A DNA stretch of 64,000 nt from Isoetes taiwanensis. Lineage: Eukaryota > Streptophyta > Lycopodiopsida > Isoetales > Isoetaceae. Numbering within the stretch: position 1 is the first letter of the stretch; every line of letters begins with the position of its first letter. Below are positions 22,360 to 32,531 of this stretch, piece by piece. A model generated the notes under the pieces. That model made no database searches, had not been told where the DNA came from, and saw only the letters and a list, made by a program, of their open reading frames with translations. The DNA is taken from NCBI GenBank assembly GCA_021234155.1, contig JAJEKV010000083.1, forward strand, positions 2,509,661 through 2,573,660, written 5' to 3'. The position numbers and the translations under genes are program-made.

Positions 22360-22506
22360 GGTTGTAGCCAATGGTGTACCGTGAGGAGATATGGCGGGGA
22401 AAGAAACCTAATGTTGAAGGATTAAGATCTTGGTGTACAAAGATATGCGCATGTCTCTAAAAAGAAGAACGCAAATCGTAAGCTCTCAAATAGAGCATTC
22501 CCATGC

Positions 22507-24831
22507 ATGTTTGTAGGTTATGGTGAGACCACTAAAGGCTATAAACCGTTTATACCTGGTACACGCAAAATGATGATCAGAAGAAATGTGATTTTTGATG
22601 AGCAGGATTTTAGTATAGGGCAGAATAAGAAGCCATCTCACTTTGGTCCTCTTGAGGTTGCTACACATGAAGACGCAGATGACTCTAGTGATACAGATAT
22701 TGAAGATGCTGATCACACCCAAAACACCCTTGTAGAAGAAATTGATATTCCATCTGAGCCTGAATTAGCAGGGGATGCTAGTGAGGATGATACTGCAGAG
22801 GGTGCCAGGGAGGATGATACTGGTGCTGCTGAACCAAGGAGGTCTACCCGACCTAGGAAGAACACTGCCAGAATGCAAGATTACCTTGATAGTAGAAAGC
22901 CTAGAGGTGCAGCGTACTTGGCCCTGCACAGCAATGCATCTGTAGAAGAACCAAGCACATACTTAGAAGCCATGCAAAGTCATGACAAGCTCTTATGGAG
23001 GCAAGCGATGGAAGAAGAATATGCTTCTTTGATGGAGAACCCGCGGATTTGTGCGCTTTACCACCTAGACGGAAAGCTATCACCTGTAAGTGGATTTACA
23101 AAATCAAATATGATGAAAACAATGTTATTACTAGATACAAGGCTCGGCTGGTTGCTAGAGGCTGCTCTCAGACTGCTGGTATTAACTACCATGAGACTTT
23201 TGCTCCAGTTGCATGCCTTACTTCTGTGAGAGTAGTTTTGGTATTGGCTGCTGCACTTGAGCTTGACTTACAGCAAATGGACATCAAAAGTGCTTTCTTG
23301 CATGGCAAACTAGATGAAGAGGTATATTTGAAACAACCACCTGGATTTATTGCTCCCAGCCATGAGAAAGAAGTATGCAAGCTCAATAAGGCTATTTGGG
23401 CATATGCATGTTACACCCTGCCATTTTTGGAACCTGCCAAAGTACCTGCACTAGGTACTTTTGGATTGGGTACTATTTTCTTGTTCTTTTGGTCAAAACT
23501 AGTTCAAAAGTTCGATATAAAATGTCAAAAGCATATCAATGTTCAAGGTTAAGATAGAGATAATACTATTGGAGGCCAAAATGAATGCATTCAATTTAAC
23601 ATTTGTAGTTATTGAGATATTATAAAAGTACCCAAAGACCAAAGTGTTGGGTACTTTTTTAGGTAGTTTTATGGTTCCTAAATGGTACTTTTTTTTTATA
23701 GGGTGTAGCATGCTTATGCACATTTATGGCTTGAAACTTGTCCCTGGCTCGTATAAGACCATACATGCTTTCTTTATCGCCGGGGCTTTACTAGAGAAGC
23801 GAGGCTGATTGGAATATCTATTCTAAAGTAAGTGGGACACAACTTATGATTGTTGTGCTTTATGTCGATGACCTCATTCTGGCATCCAACCCTGGCCGAT
23901 ATGATGAATCGGACCAAGGCAAAACATTGACTCCACCGTTTCCATATATGAGAGATCTTGGTCCTTTAAAGTATTTTCTAGGGATACAAGTGCTCATGGA
24001 TCAGGCTACTCACTCTGTCACCCCCGCACCGTGCAAAAGGTATCGAATCGCTTCTTGCTAGATGTAATATGGAGCATGCAAGAGATGTAAGCACCCCCGA
24101 TTCGCTAGTCACCCGACCTTTGCCATGTGTCCCACAAACCGCCACTAGCAAACAATCCATGCAACATATCCCCTATAGGAGTGTGGTCGGATCCCTCATG
24201 CATTTCATTGTGTGTAGTAGGCGGATATTGTAGAGGTTTGTCATCCTTTGTAAGCCAATTCTTGGAGAACCTAGGGGCACGACCACCGGCAAAAGCAAGT
24301 TAAAAAGAATTTTAAGGTATTTGAAGAATACCATACACTTAGGCGGGCTGTTATGGAAGACGAGGTCTCACACATCCTATTCTAGAAGGTTTTGTGGATG
24401 TTGATTATGCGGTGATCTTGACTCGAGAAAAATCTCGCATCGGCTTCATTTTAAGCTACAAAGGGGAGTGGTTAGTTGGAATAGCAGAAAGCAGAAAGTT
24501 ACTGCAGTAAGTTCTTGTGAAAGTGAATACATGGCAATATGTGCAGCTTCAAAAGAAACCATATGGTTAAGGTGCCTTCTTAGAGATTTGGGAGCAGCGA
24601 AGAACATGCATACTCGCCATTTTCAATGACAATAAAGCAAAGATCAGCCCTCGTGAAGAATCCTAGCAATTTCAGCAAAGCAAAGACATTGAAACTCAGT
24701 TCCATTTCACTCGTGAAAAAGTTGAAGAAGGAAAGATTGTCATCAAGCATCTTAAGACTCACTTTATGACTGCAAATGCTCTCACAAAACCCTTAGCAAG
24801 GACGAAATGGGGATGGTGAGAGTTGGAGCTG
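22507..24831 (+). pseudogene. Copia reverse transcriptase and RNase H, split by a MITE
   Basis: A linker (FVGYGETTKGYKPF, then acidic and RRSTRPRK) leads into WRQAMEEEYASLMEN and CKWIYKIKYDENNVITRYKA, RLVARGCSQT, NYHETFAPV and MDIKSAFLHGKLDEEVYLKQ. The MITE (23400-23719) interrupts at the conserved AI-Y/W-GLK step. After it come VVLYVDDLILAS with an intact YVDD box (about 23850) and RDLGPLKYFLGIQV. RNase H fragments lie at 24350-24800, ending near ANALTKPLA. Several one-base shifts. Confidence 0.9.
23400..23719. mobile_element. 320-bp MITE with 20-bp TIRs inside copia RT
   Basis: The ends are GCATATGCATGTTACACCCT on the left and, as reverse complement of the right, GCATAAGCATGCTACACCCT (18 of 20 identical). 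The right flank reads atttatgg and the left flank atttgg, which look like an ~8-bp duplication with a 2-bp loss on the left. Inverted subterminal copies of ggtacttttgg/aaagtaccc occur several times, typical of hAT- or Mutator-type MITEs. No coding capacity. The family is not known to me. Confidence 0.85.
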
Positions 24832-24947
24832 CAGCAGATAAGTGAAAGGGTGCTGAAAATCAAGTAAAGTAGATCTATTCAGTTCTTATTTGCCTTGTTA
24901 TTCTGTTGGTACAGTAGCTGATTTGAATTGTAAATGAAGTCACTCTT

Positions 24948-24956
24948 GAGGGAGAG
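24948..24956 (+). other. Copia polypurine tract
   Basis: GAGGGAGAG ends exactly where the 3' LTR starts. It is the expected primer for plus-strand DNA synthesis. Confidence 0.9.
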
Positions 24957-25178
24957 TATTGGACGTTGGAATATTCTCTGGAACAAAGTGACTTCATGAT
25001 CTAGGGTTAGGTTGATCTGTTTTTAGTATGTCATTGAAAACTCCATTGTTCACGGAGCTATTACGGGCAGAAGCTATGATGGTGCCCATGCTCTATTTGG
25101 AGCACCATCTCTTGTATAAGAACAAGGAGAAGCAATGCAATTCTAGTCTGATTACCTCATATTTTCTTGTTTTTATCA
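24957..25178 (+). repeat. Copia 3' LTR
   Basis: 222 bp, six substitutions and no indels compared with the 5' LTR. Followed by the GAAAT target-site duplication at 25179-25183. Confidence 0.95.
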
Positions 25179-25183
25179 GAAAT

Positions 25184-25985
25184 ATTACAAGAAACTCCCT
25201 CGAACAAAACCTGAAGAGGCGCAGTACATTCTGTGACTGCACCTGAGGAGATCTCCCATCCATCAATCACTTCGACAAAACCGGGATGCTCAACCTTGCT
25301 TCTAGGGATTGCATGCTTACTGGCGAATGCATTATCCATAAAGCAAGCATTTGCACCACAATCAAGTTGCGTCAACGCTTCCAATCTTCCAACCTCTCGA
25401 TTTCAATGCTATAGAGATGAAGAATGCCTTGTCGACCTTATCCAGATGGAATAAACATGTCAAGAAGTATGGAAGGAGTTCGAGAAAAGGCGGCCACCGA
25501 CGAGACTCCTACTACTTGACCGCCTCTGAAGTTTTCCGATCGATTTGGGTGCTTCACGGGGCATCCACGAACAATATGGGGCTCCTCCGCAATAGAGGCA
25601 GAGATTAGCCTCCCTTCGGACGCCGCTTCTGCAGCAGAGATAAAGGTCCTTGAAGCGCCCGATCAATGATGCATAGACTCAGTCCCGACCGCTAGATTCT
25701 CTGAGATGAAACCGGGAAGGTGTAGCTACATGCGCTTGTGTGATTGGGAAAACCTGCATTCGAAGAGCCGATTATCACATCGAACTATAAATCTGATGGC
25801 TTCTTCCAAAGTCTGAGGGTCCTCCATGGACAACAACATGTCTTTGACGTCCTCACATAACCCCTTCTAAACAATCTCGCGCTAATATCATCCCTGTGCA
25901 AGATCTACCGCAGTTTGACAAAATTCTTATGCATATACTGAAGCTGGACGAGAGCCTTGCCTTAGATTGCAAAGTTTTATGACTG
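25184..25985 (-). pseudogene. Gypsy-1 gag C-terminus and protease N-terminus
   Basis: The protease active site reads QLDCGANACFMDN, i.e. D-C-G in place of the usual D-S/T-G. It is followed by SKHAIPRSKVEHPGFVEV up to the copia insertion. Upstream is a degraded zinc knuckle (CLYCGGAP...) at about 25600. Then come gag blocks LRQGSRPASVYA, SARLFRRGLCEDVKDMLLSM and EEAIRFIVRCDNRLFE (about 25960-25760) with shifts. The match stops abruptly at a G-run near 25985, so the gag N-terminus is missing or lies beyond an unrecognised junction. Confidence 0.78.
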
Positions 25986-27020
25986 GGGGGGTAGAGACCC
26001 TGAAAACCTTAATAGATGATATATCTAGATAGCCTCATTAATTCCTAAATTAATGTGGCTCGTAGATAAGAGCCCACCTGCCTGTGCATGTGGGGCTAGA
26101 CCGGCATATAAGAAGGACATATTCCATTACAGATTGATCCCTCTAGTGTGTAAAGCCTATCGGAGAATTTAGTGGGGTAGGCCTGATGGTTTGCCACTGA
26201 GGGCGGGCAAGGTATGGGCTCGACACCTCTTGGGTGATGTGTCACCTTCAATGGGCTTCAAGTCGTAGACGAGCAGTAGCTCTCTAGCCACCTGCAGTGA
26301 GCATGCGTACTAGGGAGTGAAATCCTCCTGCCTCATCGAGACTGGGGAGATGCAATTCAGGAGTAGCCCCCTTGACTATGCACTCGACAGGCTACGGTCA
26401 AGTCCCAAGACTTATCAGCCTATTCTGCAAAGTATGCACAGGAGAGGCGGATGGAGCGGACTACCCAACGGCCATGTTCCTATGCCAGCCCAATCCATTT
26501 GCCATGAATTCCGACTGCATTGACTTTTGGAGACCCAAGCCGTCAATCGACCCCCATGAGTCTAAGCCTTGGGTAGAATTTCTCTTATGTTGATGTTACT
26601 GATGTTGTTACAGATGTTATATTATGATGAGCCACCCTTCGAGGTGGAACTATGTGTATTTGATGTCATATAATCATGTTTATTTACGCTTCCGCATCTA
26701 GGACGATGGCGAGGGAGACGGGATGAATGACACGTCCATTCTTCTCCATTGATTCCTTGTCAGATAGCAAGGGATTGGTGCCAGGTGGACGGCCTCTAAC
26801 GACTTGTGCATGGCAGAGGGATGAACTCCGGCTTCTTATACGATGGGAGCATTGTATATGAAGTAGGGGACGTCACATGAAAGAAGAGTGAAATTTTACA
26901 ATAGAGAACAAAATCTAGCAAACCTTATGTAAAGCTTTTAACCTTTTTAGCATTATTTTCAATGAATATCGTAACTTGATTTAGCTTGTGTGTTAGGCTT
27001 TTGAACGTAGATTCTGCTTA
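25986..27020. other. Unassigned sequence, possibly retroelement LTR or leader
   Basis: GC-richer block to about 26880 with no convincing coding sequence. Its abrupt start at the gypsy-1 gag break suggests a second insertion or a rearrangement. After 26880 the DNA becomes AT-rich like the CHR8 flank. Confidence 0.35.
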
Positions 27021-27128
27021 GACATGCAACTTCAAATGGTTTTGGAAGCATCCCGAAATTGTCATGTGCACACTTGTACAAGTTTCGACATGCAACTTCA
27101 AATGGTTTTGGAAGCATCACGAAATTGT
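27021..27128. repeat. 43-bp direct repeat pair
   Basis: A phrase starting gacatgcaacttcaaatggt and ending gaaattgtc is present twice, about 65 bp apart, with one difference (cccg/cacg). Confidence 0.9.
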
Positions 27129-27369
27129 CTGCACCTGTACATCGACAATGTCATGCCAAGGGAACAAATACATTGATCTCTCACCAAAAATACATCGTAT
27201 AATTTAACTACAAATCCCCCTCATATCAAACGAAAATCCCAACAATGATGAGAAGAAGAATGAACATGTTATAAACCTCCCACGAAACATAATTGTAGAT
27301 ATTGTACTAATGAATTAAATCAAAGAACTCAAGCATAATAACTTCTTAGCATTTCTATCTATTCTAGAC

Positions 27370-27444
27370 ATGGAATTATGCAATTATCTACTTAAATATG
27401 GAATTATGCAATTTAACCTCCTCACATTATGGAATTATGCAATT
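27370..27444. repeat. Three-copy minisatellite
   Basis: atggaattatgcaatt occurs at 27370-27385, 27398-27413 and 27429-27444 (steps of 28 and 31 bp). Each unit contains the near-palindrome aattatgcaatt. It lies downstream of the CHR8 stop codon, possibly in its 3' UTR. Confidence 0.9.
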
Positions 27445-27841
27445 CTCACTTTGGCACGTTTTCAAGGTTACCAACATGTCTAATCAGTGAATGTCATTCA
27501 GAACTCCCTCTTGTAAATGCTACAAACTTAAAAGACCAATATTTCCAAATTATTACCAAGCATTTCTTTGCTGTTACAAGTGATACATTCGGCATTTTCT
27601 GCCATGATCCAAATTTCCAACAGAAATGGTATATTCACAGATGAGGCAAATAAATTAAAATAATGCTAACTATGGATACAATGGCAAAGCAACTATTGCC
27701 TGTACAAGTTTGGAACACTTGATAATTTGGCACTGAAAATGCCAAAGGCTGACATGGGGAACCGACCGAAGCTTTGCGATTTTCTCCACGAATCTTATGT
27801 ACAGAACTTGGCTTTGATGCCGTTTTCTAAGAAAAAAATCC

Positions 27842-30800
27842 TCAACTGCTAACTGTTGGTTTATCCTGATAGTCTGGATTCAAAACCCACATGGGCTCAA
27901 TTGCTCCGCTTCTATTCAATGTGGCTATCTGTTTCAATAATTGCCTGAACAATGGAAGTTCAGAAGAAGAAATCCTCGACTTGAAATGTTCTACGACATG
28001 TGCTGAAGACACAGTTCCACCATGTTCAAGCATAAAGCTTCTTAGCTGTTTGACAAGTGCTTCAGCCAGACGAGATGCCTGCCCATGAGATCCTCCAGTA
28101 CCATTATTGAGCAGATTGGTTGCAATATCTGCTCCAGCACGGCGCTCCCGCATTTTTGACAAAAGGTCGGAGGAGCTTAAAACCTGACCAGCACCTGCCC
28201 CTGCTGCTGGCCTGCTGGCCTCTGAGATTGAAGTTGATGAAAATAGCTGAGAGTTCACAGTGGAGCCAAACCTCCTCTTTGAAGTTGGAGCCCCAGCTTC
28301 GCCAGAACGACCTGTCCAAGTAGGTACTGATACACTCTCATTTGCACGAAGCATACGAGATTGCTTCAGGGCTTCAGCTGCACGTTGTGCAACTTTGCTT
28401 GCCTCATAGTCAATCTTTATTCTTTCAGGTTCATTCACTGACAAAATTGCATCATGGTCCATTGCAGACTGCAAGGACAAAAATGTCAGTCAACTGGCGA
28501 AAGGGCAATTTAATGACAAAATAACACTCACATGAATACCGTTTGCATCAAACAAAGTCTTAAGAATCCGAGACTCATCCTGATGTTCATCCAAAGTCGT
28601 ATGGATAATTTCTTTTCCCTTATTTTCATGTTCCAATGTACTATTGCTTTCCATTTTGTGTTGCACTTTCGTATTCTTAGAACCTTTACCCTTGTTAGAC
28701 TTCTTGGTGTTAGTAACACCATTTCTGCACAGTGTGTCTCCGACCTCGCAAACAATTGTGATGTTTCTGTTTTGCTGTTTCTTGATCATCTTGTAGTACA
28801 AAAGATCCCAAGATATCTCTGGCTTTAAAAATCCCGCTGTTGAGGATCACTTAAGAATTTTATTGGTCAAAAAGTGCTTGTATATTTGTCGATGGTACAC
28901 CTTCTCTTCAATGGTTCCTCTAGTAATAAGCCGGTAAATAGTAACATCCTTAAGTTGTCCAACCTCGCCATGCTCTTTCTCTTGCCTAAAAATACAGAAA
29001 GCATATAAAAATTGCTACTCCTTCAATTGTAATCAGTATCCTGAAAGGAAAATACCTGCATATCTGTAGAGGGGTTCCAGTCAGGATCAAATATGATTAC
29101 TCGATTTTGCTCCTGTCAAGTTTGTTCCCAGCCCACCAACTTTCGTGGTCAATATGAAAACAAACATTGATCTGATTCATTAAATTCATCGATGAGAGCC
29201 ATGTTGACTAATCGAGTTGTACCATCCATCCTTCTGTATACATACTCCTTCAAACAATAAAACCTTCTAATATATCAAGCATCTGTTGGGTCTGAGCTAA
29301 GATAAGAACCCGATGACCCTGTCCCTTCCACAATTCTAGGACTTGGGCAACAACTTTAAGCTTCGCACTTCTTTCAATGTTCCCATAGTCTGGATGGTTA
29401 CTGCTATGCTCCCTTTCTAACAAATCAGGATGATTACAAATTTTCCTAAGTATGTCAATCCCATAAAGTGAATTTCTGCTTCCATCAAATATCTGCTCAA
29501 CCTCTTTACTTCCGATAAATGCACGATAAGCACTTCGCGGCTGCTCCTCTGTTAAAGTACAAAAGAGCACGTGCTCTGTTTTCTTGGGAAGATTCGGCTT
29601 CAACATCTGATTTCATCCGACGCAGAAGATATGGCATTATCAAATCACGAAGGACAACAGCGCACCTATAAGCTGTCGAGACCTGCAGAGGAGTGGCATT
29701 TGCATAACCACCAATTGCAATTGGTAGAGCAAATTGAGCTTGAAAAACTGGTAGCACACCCAGCTTTCCAGGAAAGACAAAGTCGAAGAGTGACCACAAT
29801 TCTGTAAGTTTATTCTGAATTGGCGCACCTGTCATAATAATGCGGTGAACAGTTTGTAGCTGCTTACATACAAGAGTGGTCTCAGTGTCTGGATTTCTTA
29901 TTCTATGTCCTTCATCAAGAACGGCATAACCCCAACGATGTCAAGAAGCTTTTCCTTTAGTATGCGCAATTGTTCATATGTGGTGATGAGCAATCCTGAA
30001 TCTGATCTTGTTATCCTGTCAATGAGTCCATTCCACTTACTATCTTTTGGTGATACCTTCTCCTGTATATCCTGGCTATTTTCATCTGAATCTGAAGAAG
30101 AGTTCTTCCTAGCTGATTTTCTACAAGCTGAATCATGCAGTATTTCAACTTTAAAGGCTGAATACCATTTCTGTGCTTTCGCTTCCACTGTTGAACAAGA
30201 GTCACAGGAGACACAATTATGCTTGGCTTATACATCCCACTGTGATGCAGGGAAGCTAAAAAGGCTATGATTTGGATAGTCTTGCCTAATCCCATTTCAT
30301 CTCCTATAATACCTCCTGCCCGCTGGCAATGCAATTCCCATAACCACTTTTACTCCAGTTTTCTGATAATCAAAGAGATTAGAATATATGCTAGCAGGAA
30401 TTTTGAGTCCACCTTCCAAGAGTACATTGTCCTCTTCACAGACACCTAACCCAATATTCTTTTCCTTGTTTTCTTTCTTCCTCTGCCTTTTCCCATCATC
30501 AGAACTTGATGATAAATCATCCTCGTCATCGACAATCCAGTCATCTGCAAAATTAGAAGGTATACACTCAGAACGCCACATAACAATGAGCTTGAATGAA
30601 AAGCAGCTTAATCCATGGTATAAAGTCCATAACATCCTAGCTACTTCTATTTCATATAAAAACAATCATCTAAATAGTCTTTACCATCTGCTTCCAGTGA
30701 CTCCTTTTGCTTTCCTTTGGCCTTTATTCTCCATTGAGGTTCAGGCAGTGGCCGTTTCCTTTTGCGATGCTTGTAACTTTTTCCATCCATATCTCCACTA

Positions 30801-32214
30801 TTTCCCTTAGAAGACTTTCGAAGCAAGCGGAATTCACGAGTAGAGGGCTCAAGCCTTGGTAGCTCTGAAGCATCCAGCAATTTTGTGGTGGGCCGTGATC
30901 CAGAAAAATCAGCAAATGCTGCCACCACCTTAGAGAGAGATGCATCTTTATTCCCATCTTCGCTTCCATCAATATCTCTAATTTTTATGCGACGCTCAAA
31001 GCCTTCAACTCTGTCAAAAGGTGTTAGAGCCCCAGTTCGAATAAGTCGCTCCCTCTCCTGAACAACATACCATTGTTAGTAACCCATTTTAAAAGACCTG
31101 TTCAAACTATGAACACAAGCTCAGCACTCACTGTTTCAACAAGGGCTGCAGCAGAATCCAAGGCTACATCAAAATCATCATCATTATCTAACTGGAACTG
31201 AACCGTTCCTTCTGAACGTTTTATCCCTTTGTTGTTAAATTCATCATTGTTTCCACCATTCTCTGCAGCCTGGTTCTGTAGATATGTCAATTGTGCTTTG
31301 AGTTGCAGCTTCTTCTGCTTCAAGCTTTTCAAACGTTCTTCTGCTAGTGTTTTGTGAAGATCAGTATGATCCTTCTTGATTGGTTCTACAGTCGTGACAC
31401 CTTGCAAATCTTCTGGGCCATCCTCTTTCAACTCTGCTTCTTCAAAAGATTCAAGGCCTGCCTGAACAGCCTTGATCTCTTTTCTCACCAATGCAAGCTG
31501 AGCATGAATGTGACTCTCTCGTGCACATCTTTTGTCCTCTTCAAACAAAGAAATCCCTTCGCTTTCTTCTCCAACTTCCCGTGTTCTCTCTTGATTGGCT
31601 TTCTCAATCTGATCAAATAATAAATGCATTAGAGTTTTGAGACACATAAGGACAGTGCCACCACAAGCTGTGTTTCATGTAGGGTTCTAATAATTCTATA
31701 TCCAACTACCACCAACACATGGTGGCATGTTAGTGGTGAAAACCCTAGATAGCTATAGCTGTGATAATGAAGCTATGAATAATCTGTTTTGTACCTATAC
31801 TCCTGCACAATTTTGATACATGCCAAAAAGTATTGCAACATAATTTCATTATTGTTTTAAAACATGGCAAATCAGTGTATGCCATATACTGCACCCAAAC
31901 AAATGTCTTCTTACGAACATAATTTCGTGAGTTCTTTAATCCTGGCAGAAGGAGATAAAAAATTAACAAATCAATTGCATTGTACCATATACTGCACCCA
32001 TACAAACTTCTTCTTACGAACATAATTTCGTGAGTTCTTTAATCCTGGCGGAAGGAGATAAAAAATCAACAAATCAATTGCATTGTACCTCAGCAATCAC
32101 ATGGCGTTCAATGTCTTCAGGCTTTGCTGCTGTGACCCCCAAACTACTAAGAAAAGCAGCATCAGGATCTGCAACATTCTTTTGCTCCTCCTCATCAGCT
32201 TCTTCTTCTTCCAT
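27842..32214 (-). CDS. CHR8: CHR8 / Cockayne syndrome B (ERCC6, Rad26) SWI2/SNF2 ATPase
   Basis: Six exons with GT-AG borders: 32214-32089, 31608-31132, 31057-30685, 30544-29056, 28985-28532 and 28468-27842, total 3,546 bp, about 1,181 codons, the usual size of the plant protein. The start is [10 protein letters not shown] at 32214. Landmarks are [16 protein letters not shown] (leucine-latch-like region), an acidic NLS-rich linker, FDYQKTGV and [11 protein letters not shown] (motif I, ~30290). The helicase core continues with [11 protein letters not shown] (motif II), [13 protein letters not shown] (III), LLRRMK, EEQ...[33 protein letters not shown] and RAWR-x-GQ (VI). The C-terminal winged-helix/ubiquitin-binding region has [18 protein letters not shown] and ends [16 protein letters not shown]. 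The protein remodels chromatin at stalled RNA polymerase II in transcription-coupled repair. Exons 4 and 5 hold several 1-2-base frame breaks (e.g. 30348-30351, ~30180, ~29934, ~29596, ~29255, ~29104) while motifs stay conserved, so assembly error is likely. Confidence 0.93.
31878..32088. repeat. 103-bp tandem duplication at the CHR8 intron 1 donor
   Basis: Two nearly identical copies (about 31883-31985 and 31986-32088) containing ttacgaacataatttcgtga and caaatcaattgcattgtac. The gcattgtac ends on the minus strand as GTACAATGC, the exon 1 5' splice site. So the intron carries a decoy copy of its own donor 103 bp downstream. Confidence 0.92.
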
Positions 32215-32531
32215 ATTTATTATAAGAAATGAGGCGTCAGAGCTTCCCCGCGAACGGATCAGAATCCTTTTTGGAACTCTCGCAGCGACGGAAGAAATTG
32301 GCCCCGGTGCCACAAGTGGCAAGCGGTCGAGATACGTCCTCGGTACTTTGTTCTAACACTAACCTAATAACTTACTGAACAAGCTTTTAACTTTGTTGTA
32401 TTACATGGGCCTTCAAACCTTAGGCACAATAGAAGGAGGGTGTGTTGACTTGGCCGGGCCACACAAAACTAGAAATAATTTGGTCATGCTTAACCACGCT
32501 CACAAGGATGGATGGATGGATAGATAGTAAG
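32215..32531. promoter_or_regulatory. Putative CHR8 upstream region
   Basis: About 320 bp between the CHR8 start codon and the repeat array. An open frame continues 36 codons upstream of the chosen ATG. No TATA box is recognised. It includes a (GGAT)n microsatellite at about 32504-32528. The array begins only 0.3 kb from the gene, so promoter elements, if present, lie here. Confidence 0.4.

Larger units (their letters stand above)
19933..25178 (+). mobile_element. Ty1/copia retrotransposon, complete structure, frame-broken
   Basis: 5,246 bp with 222-bp LTRs, a PBS, gag, protease, integrase, RT, RNase H and PPT in copia order. The target-site duplication is GAAAT (19928-19932 and 25179-25183). 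The LTRs differ at six positions (2.7%), all substitutions, so the insertion is fairly recent. It lies within the protease region of gypsy-1, in the opposite orientation; the protease frame rejoins exactly across the TSD. Internal frame breaks and a MITE make it non-autonomous now. Confidence 0.95.
16283..25985 (-). mobile_element. Ty3/gypsy chromovirus (element 1), split by two insertions
   Basis: Minus-strand order is gag (25985 to ~25400), protease (25400 to 25184, resuming at 19932), RT (from ~19373), RNase H (18455 to ~17900), integrase (~17400 to 16900) and a C-terminal chromodomain-like tail ending at 16283. RT before integrase defines Ty3/gypsy. A copia element (19933-25178) splits it in the protease linker, and a SINE (18094-18236) splits RNase H. 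Many frame breaks and lost catalytic Asp residues in RT and integrase show it is dead. I could not identify its LTRs: neither 15750-16282 nor 25986-26900 shows a clear matching pair. Confidence 0.85.

Noticed and set aside
22507-23229. 240-codon ORF as an independent acidic protein
   Set aside because: It is the copia integrase-RT linker running out of frame at its end.
27370-27444. CRISPR-like spacing of three short repeats
   Set aside because: Only three 16-bp units, AT-rich, in a plant genomic context without cas genes. It is a minisatellite.
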